Shown one piece after another: positions 52,059 through 60,827 of a stretch of 64,000 nucleotides of DNA. The DNA lies in NCBI GenBank assembly GCA_003215175.1, contig QCKS01000002.1, positions 1 to 64,000 on the forward strand. Direction: 5' to 3'. The notes under the pieces are model-generated. The model was not told the origin of the DNA. It searched no databases and was given only the letters and a program-made list of their open reading frames with translations. The translations under genes were made by a program, and so were the position numbers. Every line of letters starts with the position of its first letter. Position 1 is the stretch's first letter. Source of the stretch: Acidimicrobiales bacterium AG-410-I20. GTDB taxonomy: Bacteria > Actinomycetota > Acidimicrobiia > Acidimicrobiales > MedAcidi-G1.

Positions 52059-54451
52059 CAGTCGCAAGCCTCACATGTCTCAGGGTTCTCTAAAGAACAA
52101 GCAACTGCTTCAGCATCTGTAAATGCTTTCTCTGGTTCAGGAGGAGTTGTTCCATTAGAGGTAACAGTTGTTTGGTTAATCCGTGTCGCAGGACGTGACC
52201 TCAAATAGTAAGTGGTTTTTAGCCCTGACTTCCATGCATGAAGATACATCGAACTTAGTTTTCCTATAGTTGGTGACTCCATAAAGAGATTCAACGACTG
52301 GCTTTGATCAATGAACGCTCCACGATCTGCCGCCATGTCAATTAGAGACCGCATTGGAACTTCCCATGCGGTTCTATAAATAACTTTAAGGTCTTCAGGG
52401 ATACCATCAACATCTTGTATAGAGCCCTCAGCTGCTTTTATCGCAGAAATTATTTCTTCTGTCCACAAATCGCGTGCCTGCAGTTCTCGAACTAGGTACC
52501 GGTTTATTTGAAGGAACTCACCTGAAAGGGTCTCTCTCTTGAACATGTTTGAAACCTGAGGCTCAATGCACTCGTAGCATCCTGCGATTGTCGCAATTGT
52601 TGCAGTGGGGGCAATCGCGATCATAAGAGAATTTCTTAACCCGTGGGCCGCAATGCGATCCCGTAGGGTCTGCCACCGCTCTGGGTCAGATGGAGCTACC
52701 CCCCAAAGATCAAATTGCAGGTCACCTTTTGCTGCTCGAGTGATTGGAAAGTTTTCATGCGACCCTGAAGCCTCTGCTAACTCGGTTGAGGCCCAAAGAG
52801 CATTGAAGTAGATCTCTTCAGATATCTGAGCTGAAAGTTTTCTAGCTTCTTCCGAATCAAATGGAAGACCTAATTTGAAGAAAACGTCTTGAAGACCCAT
52901 AAGGCCCATACCTACTGGACGCCATGCTGAGTTGGAGAAACCAGATTCTGGAGTTGGGTAGAAATTTATATCAATAACTCGGTCTAAGAATGGAATAGCG
53001 GTACGGACAACTTCGCCTAACCGATCAAAATCAAATTCTCCATCTGAGACTAAAGAACCAAGATTGACAGAACCAAGATTGCATACAGCGGTTTCTTGTT
53101 GATCAGTGACTTCAAGGATCTCTGTGCAGAGATTTGAGAGGTGAATCACCCTTCCTGGTTCTCCGGTTTGGTTAGAACGAGTATTAGATGGATCTTTGAA
53201 GGTCATCCAACCATTACCAGTTTGGGCGAGTGTCCGCATCATACGGCTGTACAACTCCCTTGCTGGTAGTTGTCTCTCATATAGTCCTTCCTCTTCCGCT
53301 TTAAGATAGGCGGAGCGGAACTCTTCTCCATAAGTGTCGGTAAGTTCTGGAACTTTTTTAGGATCAAAAAGAGACCAAACCCAATCGTTCTCTACTCTTT
53401 CCATGAACAGATCAGGTACCCAATTTGCAAGATTGAGATGGTGGGCGCGTCTTTGATGGTCACCAGTGTTGTCTCTTAACTCAAGAAAGTCTTCGATGTC
53501 GGCATGCCAAGTTTCAAGATAAACACAAGCAGCTCCTTTTCTTCTCCCGCCTTGATTCACAGCAGCCACTGAAGAATCAAGTGTTTTCAGCCAAGGAACA
53601 ATTCCGTTTGACAAACCATTTGTTCCGCGAATCAAAGAATCCTTAGATCGAATTCTGTGCCAAGCCACTCCGATGCCACCAGCGAACTTAGAAAGTTGAG
53701 CTATATCGGCGTAACGCTTATAGATGCCTTCAAGGCTGTCTTCTGGAGAGTCAAGCAGGTAACAAGAAGACATCTGTGGATGTGACGTGCCTGAATTAAA
53801 GAGAGTAGGACTTGAAGGCAGATATTGAAGCGAGGAAATAAGTTTGTAGAAGGTAATTGCTTCTTCTTGAGACGTGGCGAGACCACAGGCAACTCGAAGG
53901 AAGAAGTACTGAGGTGTTTCAGTCACTTTTCGAGTTTCTGGATGCCGAAGTAGATAGCGGTCGTAAACAGTGCGTAGCCCAAAGAATTCAAATAACTGAT
54001 CTCTGTCGTGTTCAATAGTGTCATTCAATTTTCTTGCGTTAGTAGAAACGAATTCAGCGACTTCTTCACCAATAAGGCCTTGGTCAAGTCCAACCTGTAT
54101 TGATTGAGAGAATGAATGGATGTCTTGATTGCGGACCTCTTTGTCAATAACAGTGGCTAAAAGTCGTGCAGCGAGACGAGAGTAGTTTGGCTCTTCACCA
54201 ATAAATGAAGAAGCGGTTCGTATCGATAAGTCATCAAGCTCTTCTGTGGTGGCTCCGTCACAGAGTCCCGAGATAGTTCTAGTAGCGATTCGTAAAGGGT
54301 CAACTCCGGAGAGCCCTTCAGAGGAACGCTCTACTGCCTTTACAATTTTGTCTAAGTTGACTGGCTCAAGGTCACCGTTACGTTTGCGCACCATCATCTG
54401 AGACGATCCTGTATTTGGGGGAGTGTCAAGATGTTCTTCTATGAGCGCCAT
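52058..54451 (-). CDS. nrdA: ribonucleoside-diphosphate reductase, alpha subunit
   Basis: A 797-residue catalytic subunit that reduces ribonucleotides. An ATP-cone (about 20-110, with MVRKRNGDLEPVNLDKIVKA) precedes the ten-stranded barrel. SSCYLLDSPEDSLEGIYKRY, NLCTEILEVT and VCNLGSVNLGS carry active-site cysteines, and LMIAIAPTATIATIAGC the finger-loop segment. The C-terminus ends ETCEACD, the swinging redox Cys pair. The ATG is preceded by AGGAAAA. It heads a two-gene operon with nrdB. The 265-base region upstream holds two short palindromes. Confidence 0.95.
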   Translation of the reverse strand: MALIEEHLDTPPNTGSSQMMVRKRNGDLEPVNLDKIVKAVERSSEGLSGVDPLRIATRTISGLCDGATTEELDDLSIRTASSFIGEEPNYSRLAARLLATVIDKEVRNQDIHSFSQSIQVGLDQGLIGEEVAEFVSTNARKLNDTIEHDRDQLFEFFGLRTVYDRYLLRHPETRKVTETPQYFFLRVACGLATSQEEAITFYKLISSLQYLPSSPTLFNSGTSHPQMSSCYLLDSPEDSLEGIYKRYADIAQLSKFAGGIGVAWHRIRSKDSLIRGTNGLSNGIVPWLKTLDSSVAAVNQGGRRKGAACVYLETWHADIEDFLELRDNTGDHQRRAHHLNLANWVPDLFMERVENDWVWSLFDPKKVPELTDTYGEEFRSAYLKAEEEGLYERQLPARELYSRMMRTLAQTGNGWMTFKDPSNTRSNQTGEPGRVIHLSNLCTEILEVTDQQETAVCNLGSVNLGSLVSDGEFDFDRLGEVVRTAIPFLDRVIDINFYPTPESGFSNSAWRPVGMGLMGLQDVFFKLGLPFDSEEARKLSAQISEEIYFNALWASTELAEASGSHENFPITRAAKGDLQFDLWGVAPSDPERWQTLRDRIAAHGLRNSLMIAIAPTATIATIAGCYECIEPQVSNMFKRETLSGEFLQINRYLVRELQARDLWTEEIISAIKAAEGSIQDVDGIPEDLKVIYRTAWEVPMRSLIDMAADRGAFIDQSQSLNLFMESPTIGKLSSMYLHAWKSGLKTTYYLRSRPATRINQTTVTSNGTTPPEPEKAFTDAEAVACSLENPETCEACD

Positions 54452-54537
54452 ATGTATTTTCCTGTTCTTCTTTGCGGCGTTCCTACCGTGGTGTACCGCT
54501 TACTGTCTTGAGTTTTAACCCCGAACCTTTCACGCTC

Positions 54538-54601
54538 TACAAATTTGTAATAAGTAGATCATTGTTTAACCCGGAATATTAATTTCACGCATGTAATTAC
54601 A
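54538..54601. promoter_or_regulatory. two palindromes upstream of nrdA, candidate operator
   Basis: TACAAATTTGTA (54538-54549) and TGTAATTACA (54592-54601) are perfect palindromes, about 53 bases apart centre to centre. They lie 87-150 bases upstream of the nrdA start, where NrdR or another dNTP regulator might bind. They do not fit the usual NrdR box and spacing closely. The remainder of 54452-54716 is AT-rich, with no supportable gene. Confidence 0.3.
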
Positions 54602-54689
54602 ACAATGTCAAGAGAATTGCGTCTCTAATGGAAAATTTTTTTTTCATCACACTCTGTGTGGCCATATAACTTCAGTTAGGTTCAATAGT

Positions 54690-54704
54690 CGCGCTCTAAG
54701 CGCG
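54690..54704 (-). terminator. hairpin after ileS, possible terminator
   Basis: CGCGCT-CTA-AGCGCG gives a 6-bp GC-rich stem with a three-base loop. It begins 12 bases downstream of the ileS stop. The T-tract of a classical intrinsic terminator is missing, so this is only suggestive. A second weaker hairpin, CACAC-TCT-GTGTG, lies at 54648-54660. Confidence 0.35.
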
Positions 54705-54716
54705 AATACAGAAGTA

Positions 54717-57700
54717 TTAAATATCGGCTACGCGGAGGCCGATTGTTAAGGTGTGGCCCTCGATTTCAACTTCGGTCACATGCTCTCCGTCTTTACCAAT
54801 CAGAATCTCAGTTGCGAGAACTTGGCTTGCAACGTAAGACTCATGAGCGCTCACTGCTTGAAGAAGATCTTCACTTCCTTCAAGCCAGAGCTTTATTCGA
54901 TCAGTAACGACTAGATCAGCTTCCCGCCTGGCTTGTTGTACTTGACGAACTACGTCACGGGCCAGTCCTTCAATTTGAAGTTCAGGGGTGAGTTCAGCAT
55001 CAAGTACCACCACTATGTTTTCTCCACTTAGAGTTGCTGCAGTTGTGCCCTCAGGAGAATTTAACGCCAGTTCAAACTCACTGGGTTCTAATACTTCATC
55101 ACAGATGGTTACAGTGCCATCGTCATTTTGAATGAAGTCTCCAGAACGAGCAGCAGCGAATACTTCTTGCACTTTTCCTCCAAGGCGCGGCCCCAGAACC
55201 CCGCCATTGGGTTGGAGAGTAAAGGAAGCGTATTGGTTAATATCTTCCGAGAATTGCACCGACTTCACATTCACTTCGTCAGTAAGAAGATGAGTCAATT
55301 CTGGAACTATTGCAACTTCTGTTCCTGCTATTGTCAAACAGTTCAAAGGTAGCCGGACGCGCAACCCACTTTCCTCGCGCAACCTCAAAGCAGTTGAAGC
55401 TATTTCTCGAATAAGGTCCATGTTCTTAACAAGGTCAGGGTCAGAAGGTAAAGAAGAAGGATCTGGCCAGTCGCAGAGATGAACACTCTGACTTTCGGTT
55501 AAGCCAGTATGGATCTCTTCCATGATCATTGGTAAAAAAGGTGCAGACACTCTTGAGAGAGTTACTAATACGGTATATAGAGTGTCATGAGCATCCCGTT
55601 TATCAAGTTCGTTATCGTCCGAAGATTTAGCCCAGAACCTATTACGGCTACGCCTGATGTACCAATTATTAAGAGCATCAATGAAATTATGGATCTCGGT
55701 TGTGGCACCAGAGATGTCGTAAGCATCCATACGCTCGGTCACTGACTCAATGAGTAGTCGAGTTTTTGCAAGAAGGTACTTGTCAAGAAGTTGTTCTGAA
55801 TTTGTGCGAAATTCGGCTTTATAGTTGTCTGCGTTCGCATAAAGAGTAAAGAACGAATATGCATTCCAGATAGGAAGAAGCACCTGTCGTACTACGTCAT
55901 CAATTCCTGTATCGCTAATGCGGAGGTCTCCTCCGCGAACAATCGCAGAAGACATTAGATACCACCGGAGAGCATCTGCTCCTTGTGAAACAAAAATTTC
56001 CTCAGGCTCTGTATAGTTTCTCAGTTTCTTTGAGAGTTTCGCTCCATCTTCAGCGAGGAGAATTCCGTGACAGATGACATTGGAAAAAGCAGGTCTATCA
56101 AATAGTGCAGTGGCTAACACATGCATTGTGTAAAACCAGCCCCGTGTTTGGTTGATGTACTCAACGATGAAATCAGCGGGGAAGTGTTCTTCGAACCACG
56201 CTTCATTTTCAAATGGATAATGGAATTGTGCAAATGGCATTGACCCGGATTCAAACCAGCAGTCAAGAACTTCTGGCACTCTACGCATCACCGATTTCCC
56301 TGTTGGGTCATCAGGATTTGGACGGGTTAGGTCGTCAATAAATGGACGGTGAAGATCATTTGGTCTTACTCCAAAGTCTGCTTCAATTTCGTCGAGACTT
56401 CCGTAAACGTCAGTTCGGGGGTATTCAGGGTTGTCGCTTTTCCAAACAGGTATAGGGGAGCCCCAAAATCGATTACGGCTAATTGACCAATCCCGTGCTC
56501 CGGAAAGCCACGTGCCAAACCTTCCATCACGAACATGGTCTGGAATCCAATTTATTTCTTTATTGATTTCAACCATTTGATCTCGAAAGTCAGTCACTTT
56601 CACATACCAAGACGAAATAGCCTTATAGATGATCGGGGTGTCTGTTCTCCAGCAATGGGGGTAGTTGTGCTCGTAGGTGTCATGGCGGATTAGATGACCA
56701 AGGCTTTTAAGTTCACGAATGATTTCTGGGTTAGCGTCGAAAACATTCATCCCAGCCCAATCAGGTACAGCTTCAGTGAACTTTCCTTGATCATCTACCG
56801 GTACAACTTCCCCAATAAAAATTCCATTTGATTCACATAGGTTCTGATCGTCTTCACCGAATCCAGGGGCCATATGAACCACACCGGTTCCTTCAGCTGC
56901 ATCAACAAAATCAGCTTCTAAGACTCTGAAAGCGTCTGTTCTATCAGCGAAATAATCAAACAAGGGAGTGTATGTTCGACCAACCAAATCAGATCCGTGC
57001 ATTGTTCCTATTTCTGAAGCGGATTCAAGTTGAGCTGAGTATCTTTCAATAGCATCAGATCCAAGAACAAAAATTGTTCCTTCACTATCCTGCATCAGCG
57101 AATAAGTAACTTCAGGTCCCACCCCTAAAGCTAGGTTTGACGGCAAAGTCCACGGGGTGGTGGTCCAAGCAAGTATTTTCATTGGGCCAAGATCTCCCTC
57201 AGACGGAGATAAAGAGAACGCTACGGTTACCGCAGGGTCTTGTCGAGGTCTAGTGGCATCATCAAGGCGAATTTCAAAATTTGAAAGTGGAGTTTCTGCG
57301 CCCCATGAGTACGGCATAACGCGGAACGCTTCGTAGAGCAGCCCTTTGTTCCATAGTTCCTTAAAGGCCCACATGACTGATTCCATGTAGTCACGATCCA
57401 TGGTTTTATAGTCATGGTTAAAGTCAACCCATCGTGCTTGTCTGGTGACAGTCTTCTCCCATTCATTGGTGTAGCGCAGCACTGAGCTGCGACAGTGGGC
57501 ATTGAATTCTTCAATGCCGTAGTCAATGATGCTTGCTCGACCAGAAACTGGGAGCTCTTTTTCGGCTTCCATTTCTGCAGGGAGTCCATGGCAGTCCCAA
57601 CCAAACCTTCGGGTTACTTTGTGGCCTTTCATAGTTTGATATCTCGGTATCACATCTTTTACGTAGCCAGTTAGTAGGTGTCCGTGATGTGGAAGGCCAT

Positions 57701-57878
57701 TTGCGAAGGGAGGGCCGTCGTTAAAGGTGAATTCGTTATTGTCTGGCCGCTGGTCTATTGATTTTTGGAATGTATTGTCGTCAAGCCATCGTTGGAGAAT
57801 CTTTTCTTCAATGGAAGGAAAGATTGCTTTTCCGGCTTCTGGATAAGCCTGCGAGGAAGAAGTCTGTTCGTTGTTCAT
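54717..57878 (-). CDS. ileS: isoleucine--tRNA ligase (IleRS type 2)
   Basis: A 1053-residue class I synthetase charging tRNA-Ile. The HIGH motif reads HHGH in FANGLPHHGHLLTG. The KMSKS motif reads KLSKK in DGAKLSKKLRNYTEP. These forms, with the length, are those of the IleRS2 type (eukaryote-like), which is naturally mupirocin-tolerant, rather than IleRS1 (HIGH; KMSKS). The editing domain contains GTGVVHMAPGFGEDD. A small gene of unknown function lies upstream of it (58263-57922). Confidence 0.95.
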   Translation of the reverse strand: MNNEQTSSSQAYPEAGKAIFPSIEEKILQRWLDDNTFQKSIDQRPDNNEFTFNDGPPFANGLPHHGHLLTGYVKDVIPRYQTMKGHKVTRRFGWDCHGLPAEMEAEKELPVSGRASIIDYGIEEFNAHCRSSVLRYTNEWEKTVTRQARWVDFNHDYKTMDRDYMESVMWAFKELWNKGLLYEAFRVMPYSWGAETPLSNFEIRLDDATRPRQDPAVTVAFSLSPSEGDLGPMKILAWTTTPWTLPSNLALGVGPEVTYSLMQDSEGTIFVLGSDAIERYSAQLESASEIGTMHGSDLVGRTYTPLFDYFADRTDAFRVLEADFVDAAEGTGVVHMAPGFGEDDQNLCESNGIFIGEVVPVDDQGKFTEAVPDWAGMNVFDANPEIIRELKSLGHLIRHDTYEHNYPHCWRTDTPIIYKAISSWYVKVTDFRDQMVEINKEINWIPDHVRDGRFGTWLSGARDWSISRNRFWGSPIPVWKSDNPEYPRTDVYGSLDEIEADFGVRPNDLHRPFIDDLTRPNPDDPTGKSVMRRVPEVLDCWFESGSMPFAQFHYPFENEAWFEEHFPADFIVEYINQTRGWFYTMHVLATALFDRPAFSNVICHGILLAEDGAKLSKKLRNYTEPEEIFVSQGADALRWYLMSSAIVRGGDLRISDTGIDDVVRQVLLPIWNAYSFFTLYANADNYKAEFRTNSEQLLDKYLLAKTRLLIESVTERMDAYDISGATTEIHNFIDALNNWYIRRSRNRFWAKSSDDNELDKRDAHDTLYTVLVTLSRVSAPFLPMIMEEIHTGLTESQSVHLCDWPDPSSLPSDPDLVKNMDLIREIASTALRLREESGLRVRLPLNCLTIAGTEVAIVPELTHLLTDEVNVKSVQFSEDINQYASFTLQPNGGVLGPRLGGKVQEVFAAARSGDFIQNDDGTVTICDEVLEPSEFELALNSPEGTTAATLSGENIVVVLDAELTPELQIEGLARDVVRQVQQARREADLVVTDRIKLWLEGSEDLLQAVSAHESYVASQVLATEILIGKDGEHVTEVEIEGHTLTIGLRVADI

Positions 57879-57921
57879 ACTTGGTAAAAGATTAGTGGCA
57901 GGTTAGAACTTGGCGGGGTGA

Positions 57922-58263
57922 TTACTCTGAATCACTCGATTGCTTATCGTCGTTAGATTCGTTGGCTGGTTCTTCTGATTCGTTGGCTGGTTCTTCTGAT
58001 TCGTTGGCTGGTTCTTCTGGTTCAACACCATCTCTAAGGTCTTGCCATGTTTTGAGCGCTGCACGATAGGCAGTATCAGCTTCGGCTATAACGTCTGCTT
58101 CTGCTCCAGCATCTTGTGCTTTCTTTAGAGCGCCGGCTGCATCATCTTTAGCTTTAGCAGCTTTCGCTAAACGTTTATCTTCGACTGCTTCAGACTCAGC
58201 TGCTTCAGCTCTTCTGTTGAAGAGTAAAAGAGCTTTACGTGTCTCTTCATCAAGTTTGACCAT
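57922..58263 (-). CDS. small charged hypothetical protein with EEPANES repeats
   Basis: A 113-residue, strongly acidic, alanine-rich protein I do not recognise. Residues 1-75 look like a long amphipathic helix or coiled coil (TRKALLLFNRRAEAAESEAV, DDAAGALKKAQDAGAEADVI). The tail has three exact copies of EEPANES followed by a Ser/Asp-rich end. There is no signal or membrane segment. It lies 43 bases upstream of ileS on the same strand. The helix plus disordered tail suggests a structural or binding role only. Confidence 0.6.
   Translation of the reverse strand: MVKLDEETRKALLLFNRRAEAAESEAVEDKRLAKAAKAKDDAAGALKKAQDAGAEADVIAEADTAYRAALKTWQDLRDGVEPEEPANESEEPANESEEPANESNDDKQSSDSE
57956..58018. repeat. 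three exact copies of a 21-bp tandem repeat
   Basis: The unit GATTCGTTGGCTGGTTCTTC+T (21 bases) occurs at 57956-57976, 57977-57997 and 57998-58018 with no mismatch. It encodes the EEPANES heptapeptide on the minus strand. Identical copies at nucleotide level suggest recent slippage expansion, so the copy number may vary among strains. Confidence 0.9.
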
Positions 58264-58335
58264 GCCTTAATGATCGCTTGTGAAAATGATACTCACACCT
58301 TTTCTGCTCTGATTCTTTAAAATCTTTACCAGCTG

Positions 58336-59154
58336 TTATTGATCAAGTAAGGCTTTTGCTCGACGAAAAACAGGTTCATCAACCATTTCTCCGTCAACTT
58401 GTATAGCTGCTTTACCTTCGGAAAGAGCTTTTGAATATTCAGAAACGATTCGATTTGCCCACTCAATCTCTTCATCTGAAGGGCGGAAAAGCTCATTTGC
58501 TAAACCTACTTGATCGGGATGTATGCAAAGTTTCCCTGCATACCCCAGTGACCGGGCTTCCCCAGCTTCTCGTTTGAAACGCTCAGAGTCTCGAAAGTCT
58601 GTAACCACCATGTCCAGCGCACTTATACCAGTTATTCTTGCTGCTTGTGCCACTTGACTTCTTGCCACTAAAACTTCAAGGTTGTCGGATCGGCGTACCC
58701 CACCTAGATCAGCAACATAGTCTTCCGCTCCAAAATAACACCACTTAATTCTCGGGTGCTTAGTGACTTCAACAGCGTTCATGACACCCTGTACAGTCTC
58801 AACCCCCGCCATTATTGAAAGATCGGTAAGCCCAGCACTGTCAAGGGCACTAACTGCTCTTTCGACATCTTCAGATGAAGCGAGTTTTGGAACCAGAACT
58901 CCAAGAAGGGAAGGCGAGAGAACTTCTGCTACATCGTCTTCAAACCATTCAGTATCTATACCGTTGATGCGTATCAGCAGAGGACAAGATTTTGTAATAA
59001 CTTCTGCCGCCTCAAAAGCAATTTTACGAGATTCAGCCTTATGAGAAGCCGGAGTGGAGTCTTCTAGATCAATAACGGCAGCTACTGGGTTGGTGCGCGG
59101 CAGTTTACTGATTACATCTGGTTGATTTCCTGGAGCGAATAAAACACTTCTCAT
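58336..59154 (-). CDS. HpcH/HpaI aldolase/CitE-like CoA ester lyase
   Basis: A 272-residue TIM-barrel lyase. It opens RSVLFAPGNQPDVISKL; AAVIDLEDSTPASHKAESR contains a Mg ligand Asp, LIRINGIDTEW the CoA-contact Arg, and IMAGVETVQGVMNAVEV the conserved Glu. KLCIHPDQVGLANELF is typical of the (S)-malyl/citramalyl-CoA lyase group. It would split or form a malyl-, citramalyl- or related CoA ester. It is divergent from an acyl-CoA ligase gene only 23 bases away. Confidence 0.88.
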   Translation of the reverse strand: MRSVLFAPGNQPDVISKLPRTNPVAAVIDLEDSTPASHKAESRKIAFEAAEVITKSCPLLIRINGIDTEWFEDDVAEVLSPSLLGVLVPKLASSEDVERAVSALDSAGLTDLSIMAGVETVQGVMNAVEVTKHPRIKWCYFGAEDYVADLGGVRRSDNLEVLVARSQVAQAARITGISALDMVVTDFRDSERFKREAGEARSLGYAGKLCIHPDQVGLANELFRPSDEEIEWANRIVSEYSKALSEGKAAIQVDGEMVDEPVFRRAKALLDQ

Positions 59155-59177
59155 AATGGAAAACGTTAATACCTTTC

Positions 59178-60818
59178 ATGCTAAGTACCTCTACTGCGAT
59201 TTTCCCCCGAGTGGTAGAGAACGTATCAAGAGAGAGTAGTTTTCAATTTGTGAATGACGAAATAACTCTACCAGACCGAGAATACCCAGGATTTTGGGCT
59301 GAACGAGAGCCTGATCGTTTAGCCATTGTTGTTCATGGCTCAGACCAGTCAATGACTTTTCTAGAGTTACACAACGAAGCCGCCCGTATCTCCAACCTTT
59401 TTCGCAGCTTGGGTCTTAAGCCAGAGGACCATGTTGCTTTTTGTTTAGAAAATAGAATCGAATTCCTTCCGCTCGCTTGGGGGGCAATATACGCAGGGCT
59501 TACTTATACAGCGATATCTTCGCGACTCACCACAGATGAAGTCGCGTACATTGTTAATGACTGTGGAGCTCGAGTATTTGTAACTTCGCCATACAAAGCT
59601 GAAGCTGCAGCAGAAATTGTCTCTGATACGCCGAATGTGGAAGCCCGTTTTTCTATCGGAGGCGAACTCCCTGACCATGCCCCGTTTGAAGATGCGGTCG
59701 CAACTCAAGGAATAGACGTTCCAGAGGATGCGGTAGAAGGTCAAGACATGCTTTACTCCTCTGGAACCACTGGTCGTCCAAAAGGAGTCAAACGAGCTCC
59801 TATCGGAGCGCTTCTTGGAATGGGCGACACCATAGCTGCGATGGTGAAACTCTTATTTAGAGGTGAACCAGGCGGCGTGTACCTTTCACCTGCCCCCCTT
59901 TACCATGCCGCACCACTTCGGTTTTGCTTGGCATATCAAAGGATAGGTTGCACTGTGGTCGTCATGGAGAAATTCGATCCAGAGGAGGCGCTTGCCGCGA
60001 TTGAGGAACATAAAGCCACTGGAAGTCAGTGGGTTCCAACAATGTTCGTGCGGATGCTCAAATTGCCTGAAGAAGCAAGAGCCAAATATGACGTTTCTTC
60101 GTTGTTGTCTGCCATCCACGCAGCAGCTCCATGTCCAGTAGAAGTAAAACGAAAAATGATTGATTGGTGGGGTCCAGTAATACATGAGTATTACGCAGGA
60201 ACAGAAGGGAATGGTTTCACCTATATCGGTTCGGAAGATTGGTTGGAGCATCCCGGTTCGGTAGGAAGATCACTTGTTGGTGAGTTAGTTATTGTTAATG
60301 ACGAAGGTGAAGAAGTGCCTACTGGCGAAGAAGGTGGGGTTTACTTCCGGGGCACCGCGGGATTTGAATATCATAATGATCCAGAAAAAACAGCTGGGGC
60401 AAAAATAGGTGCTGACTTAAGCACCCTTGGTGATGTGGGTCGTGTAGATGAAGAAGGGTACCTCTATCTCACCGACCGTAAGGCATACATGATCATTTCA
60501 GGTGGAGTGAATATCTATCCGCAAGAGGCTGAAAATGTTTTAACAATGCACCCCGCAGTTTTTGATGTAGCAGTAATAGGGGTCCCAAATGATGAATTTG
60601 GAGAAGAAGTGAAAGCGATAGTCCAACCTGCTGATATGTCTACGGTTGGGCCAGAGTTAGAGAGGGAACTAATCGCTTTTTGTCGCTCACAACTTGCTGA
60701 TGTTAAGTGTCCGCGTAGCGTTGACTTCCGTGAAGAATTGCCACGTCATCCAACTGGGAAACTTTACAAACGGCTACTCAAAGATGAATACTGGGCAGGC
60801 CGCGACACGCGTATTTGA
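59178..60818 (+). CDS. AMP-forming acyl-CoA synthetase
   Basis: An ANL-superfamily ligase of up to 546 residues. LYSSGTTGRPKGVK is the ATP loop, YAGTEGNGFTYIGS an active-site block, YLTDRKAYMIISGGVNIYPQ the hinge, and HPTGKLYKRLL the catalytic Lys. It activates an unidentified acid. The ATG at 59178 leaves only 23 bases to the divergent lyase gene. A GTG at 59250 (MNDEITLPDREYPG) is an alternative start, giving a family-like N-terminus and room for a promoter. It ends 9 bases before the convergent ino1 stop. Confidence 0.9.
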   Translation: MLSTSTAIFPRVVENVSRESSFQFVNDEITLPDREYPGFWAEREPDRLAIVVHGSDQSMTFLELHNEAARISNLFRSLGLKPEDHVAFCLENRIEFLPLAWGAIYAGLTYTAISSRLTTDEVAYIVNDCGARVFVTSPYKAEAAAEIVSDTPNVEARFSIGGELPDHAPFEDAVATQGIDVPEDAVEGQDMLYSSGTTGRPKGVKRAPIGALLGMGDTIAAMVKLLFRGEPGGVYLSPAPLYHAAPLRFCLAYQRIGCTVVVMEKFDPEEALAAIEEHKATGSQWVPTMFVRMLKLPEEARAKYDVSSLLSAIHAAAPCPVEVKRKMIDWWGPVIHEYYAGTEGNGFTYIGSEDWLEHPGSVGRSLVGELVIVNDEGEEVPTGEEGGVYFRGTAGFEYHNDPEKTAGAKIGADLSTLGDVGRVDEEGYLYLTDRKAYMIISGGVNIYPQEAENVLTMHPAVFDVAVIGVPNDEFGEEVKAIVQPADMSTVGPELERELIAFCRSQLADVKCPRSVDFREELPRHPTGKLYKRLLKDEYWAGRDTRI

Positions 60819-60827
60819 CTCCTGTTG

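Noticed and set aside
50988-52067. nrdB start at TTG 52067
   Set aside because: An ATG at 52058 overlapping the nrdA stop (TGATG) is a better start and gives a normal N-terminus.
57956-58018. CRISPR-like array
   Set aside because: The copies are directly adjacent without spacers and encode a peptide repeat.
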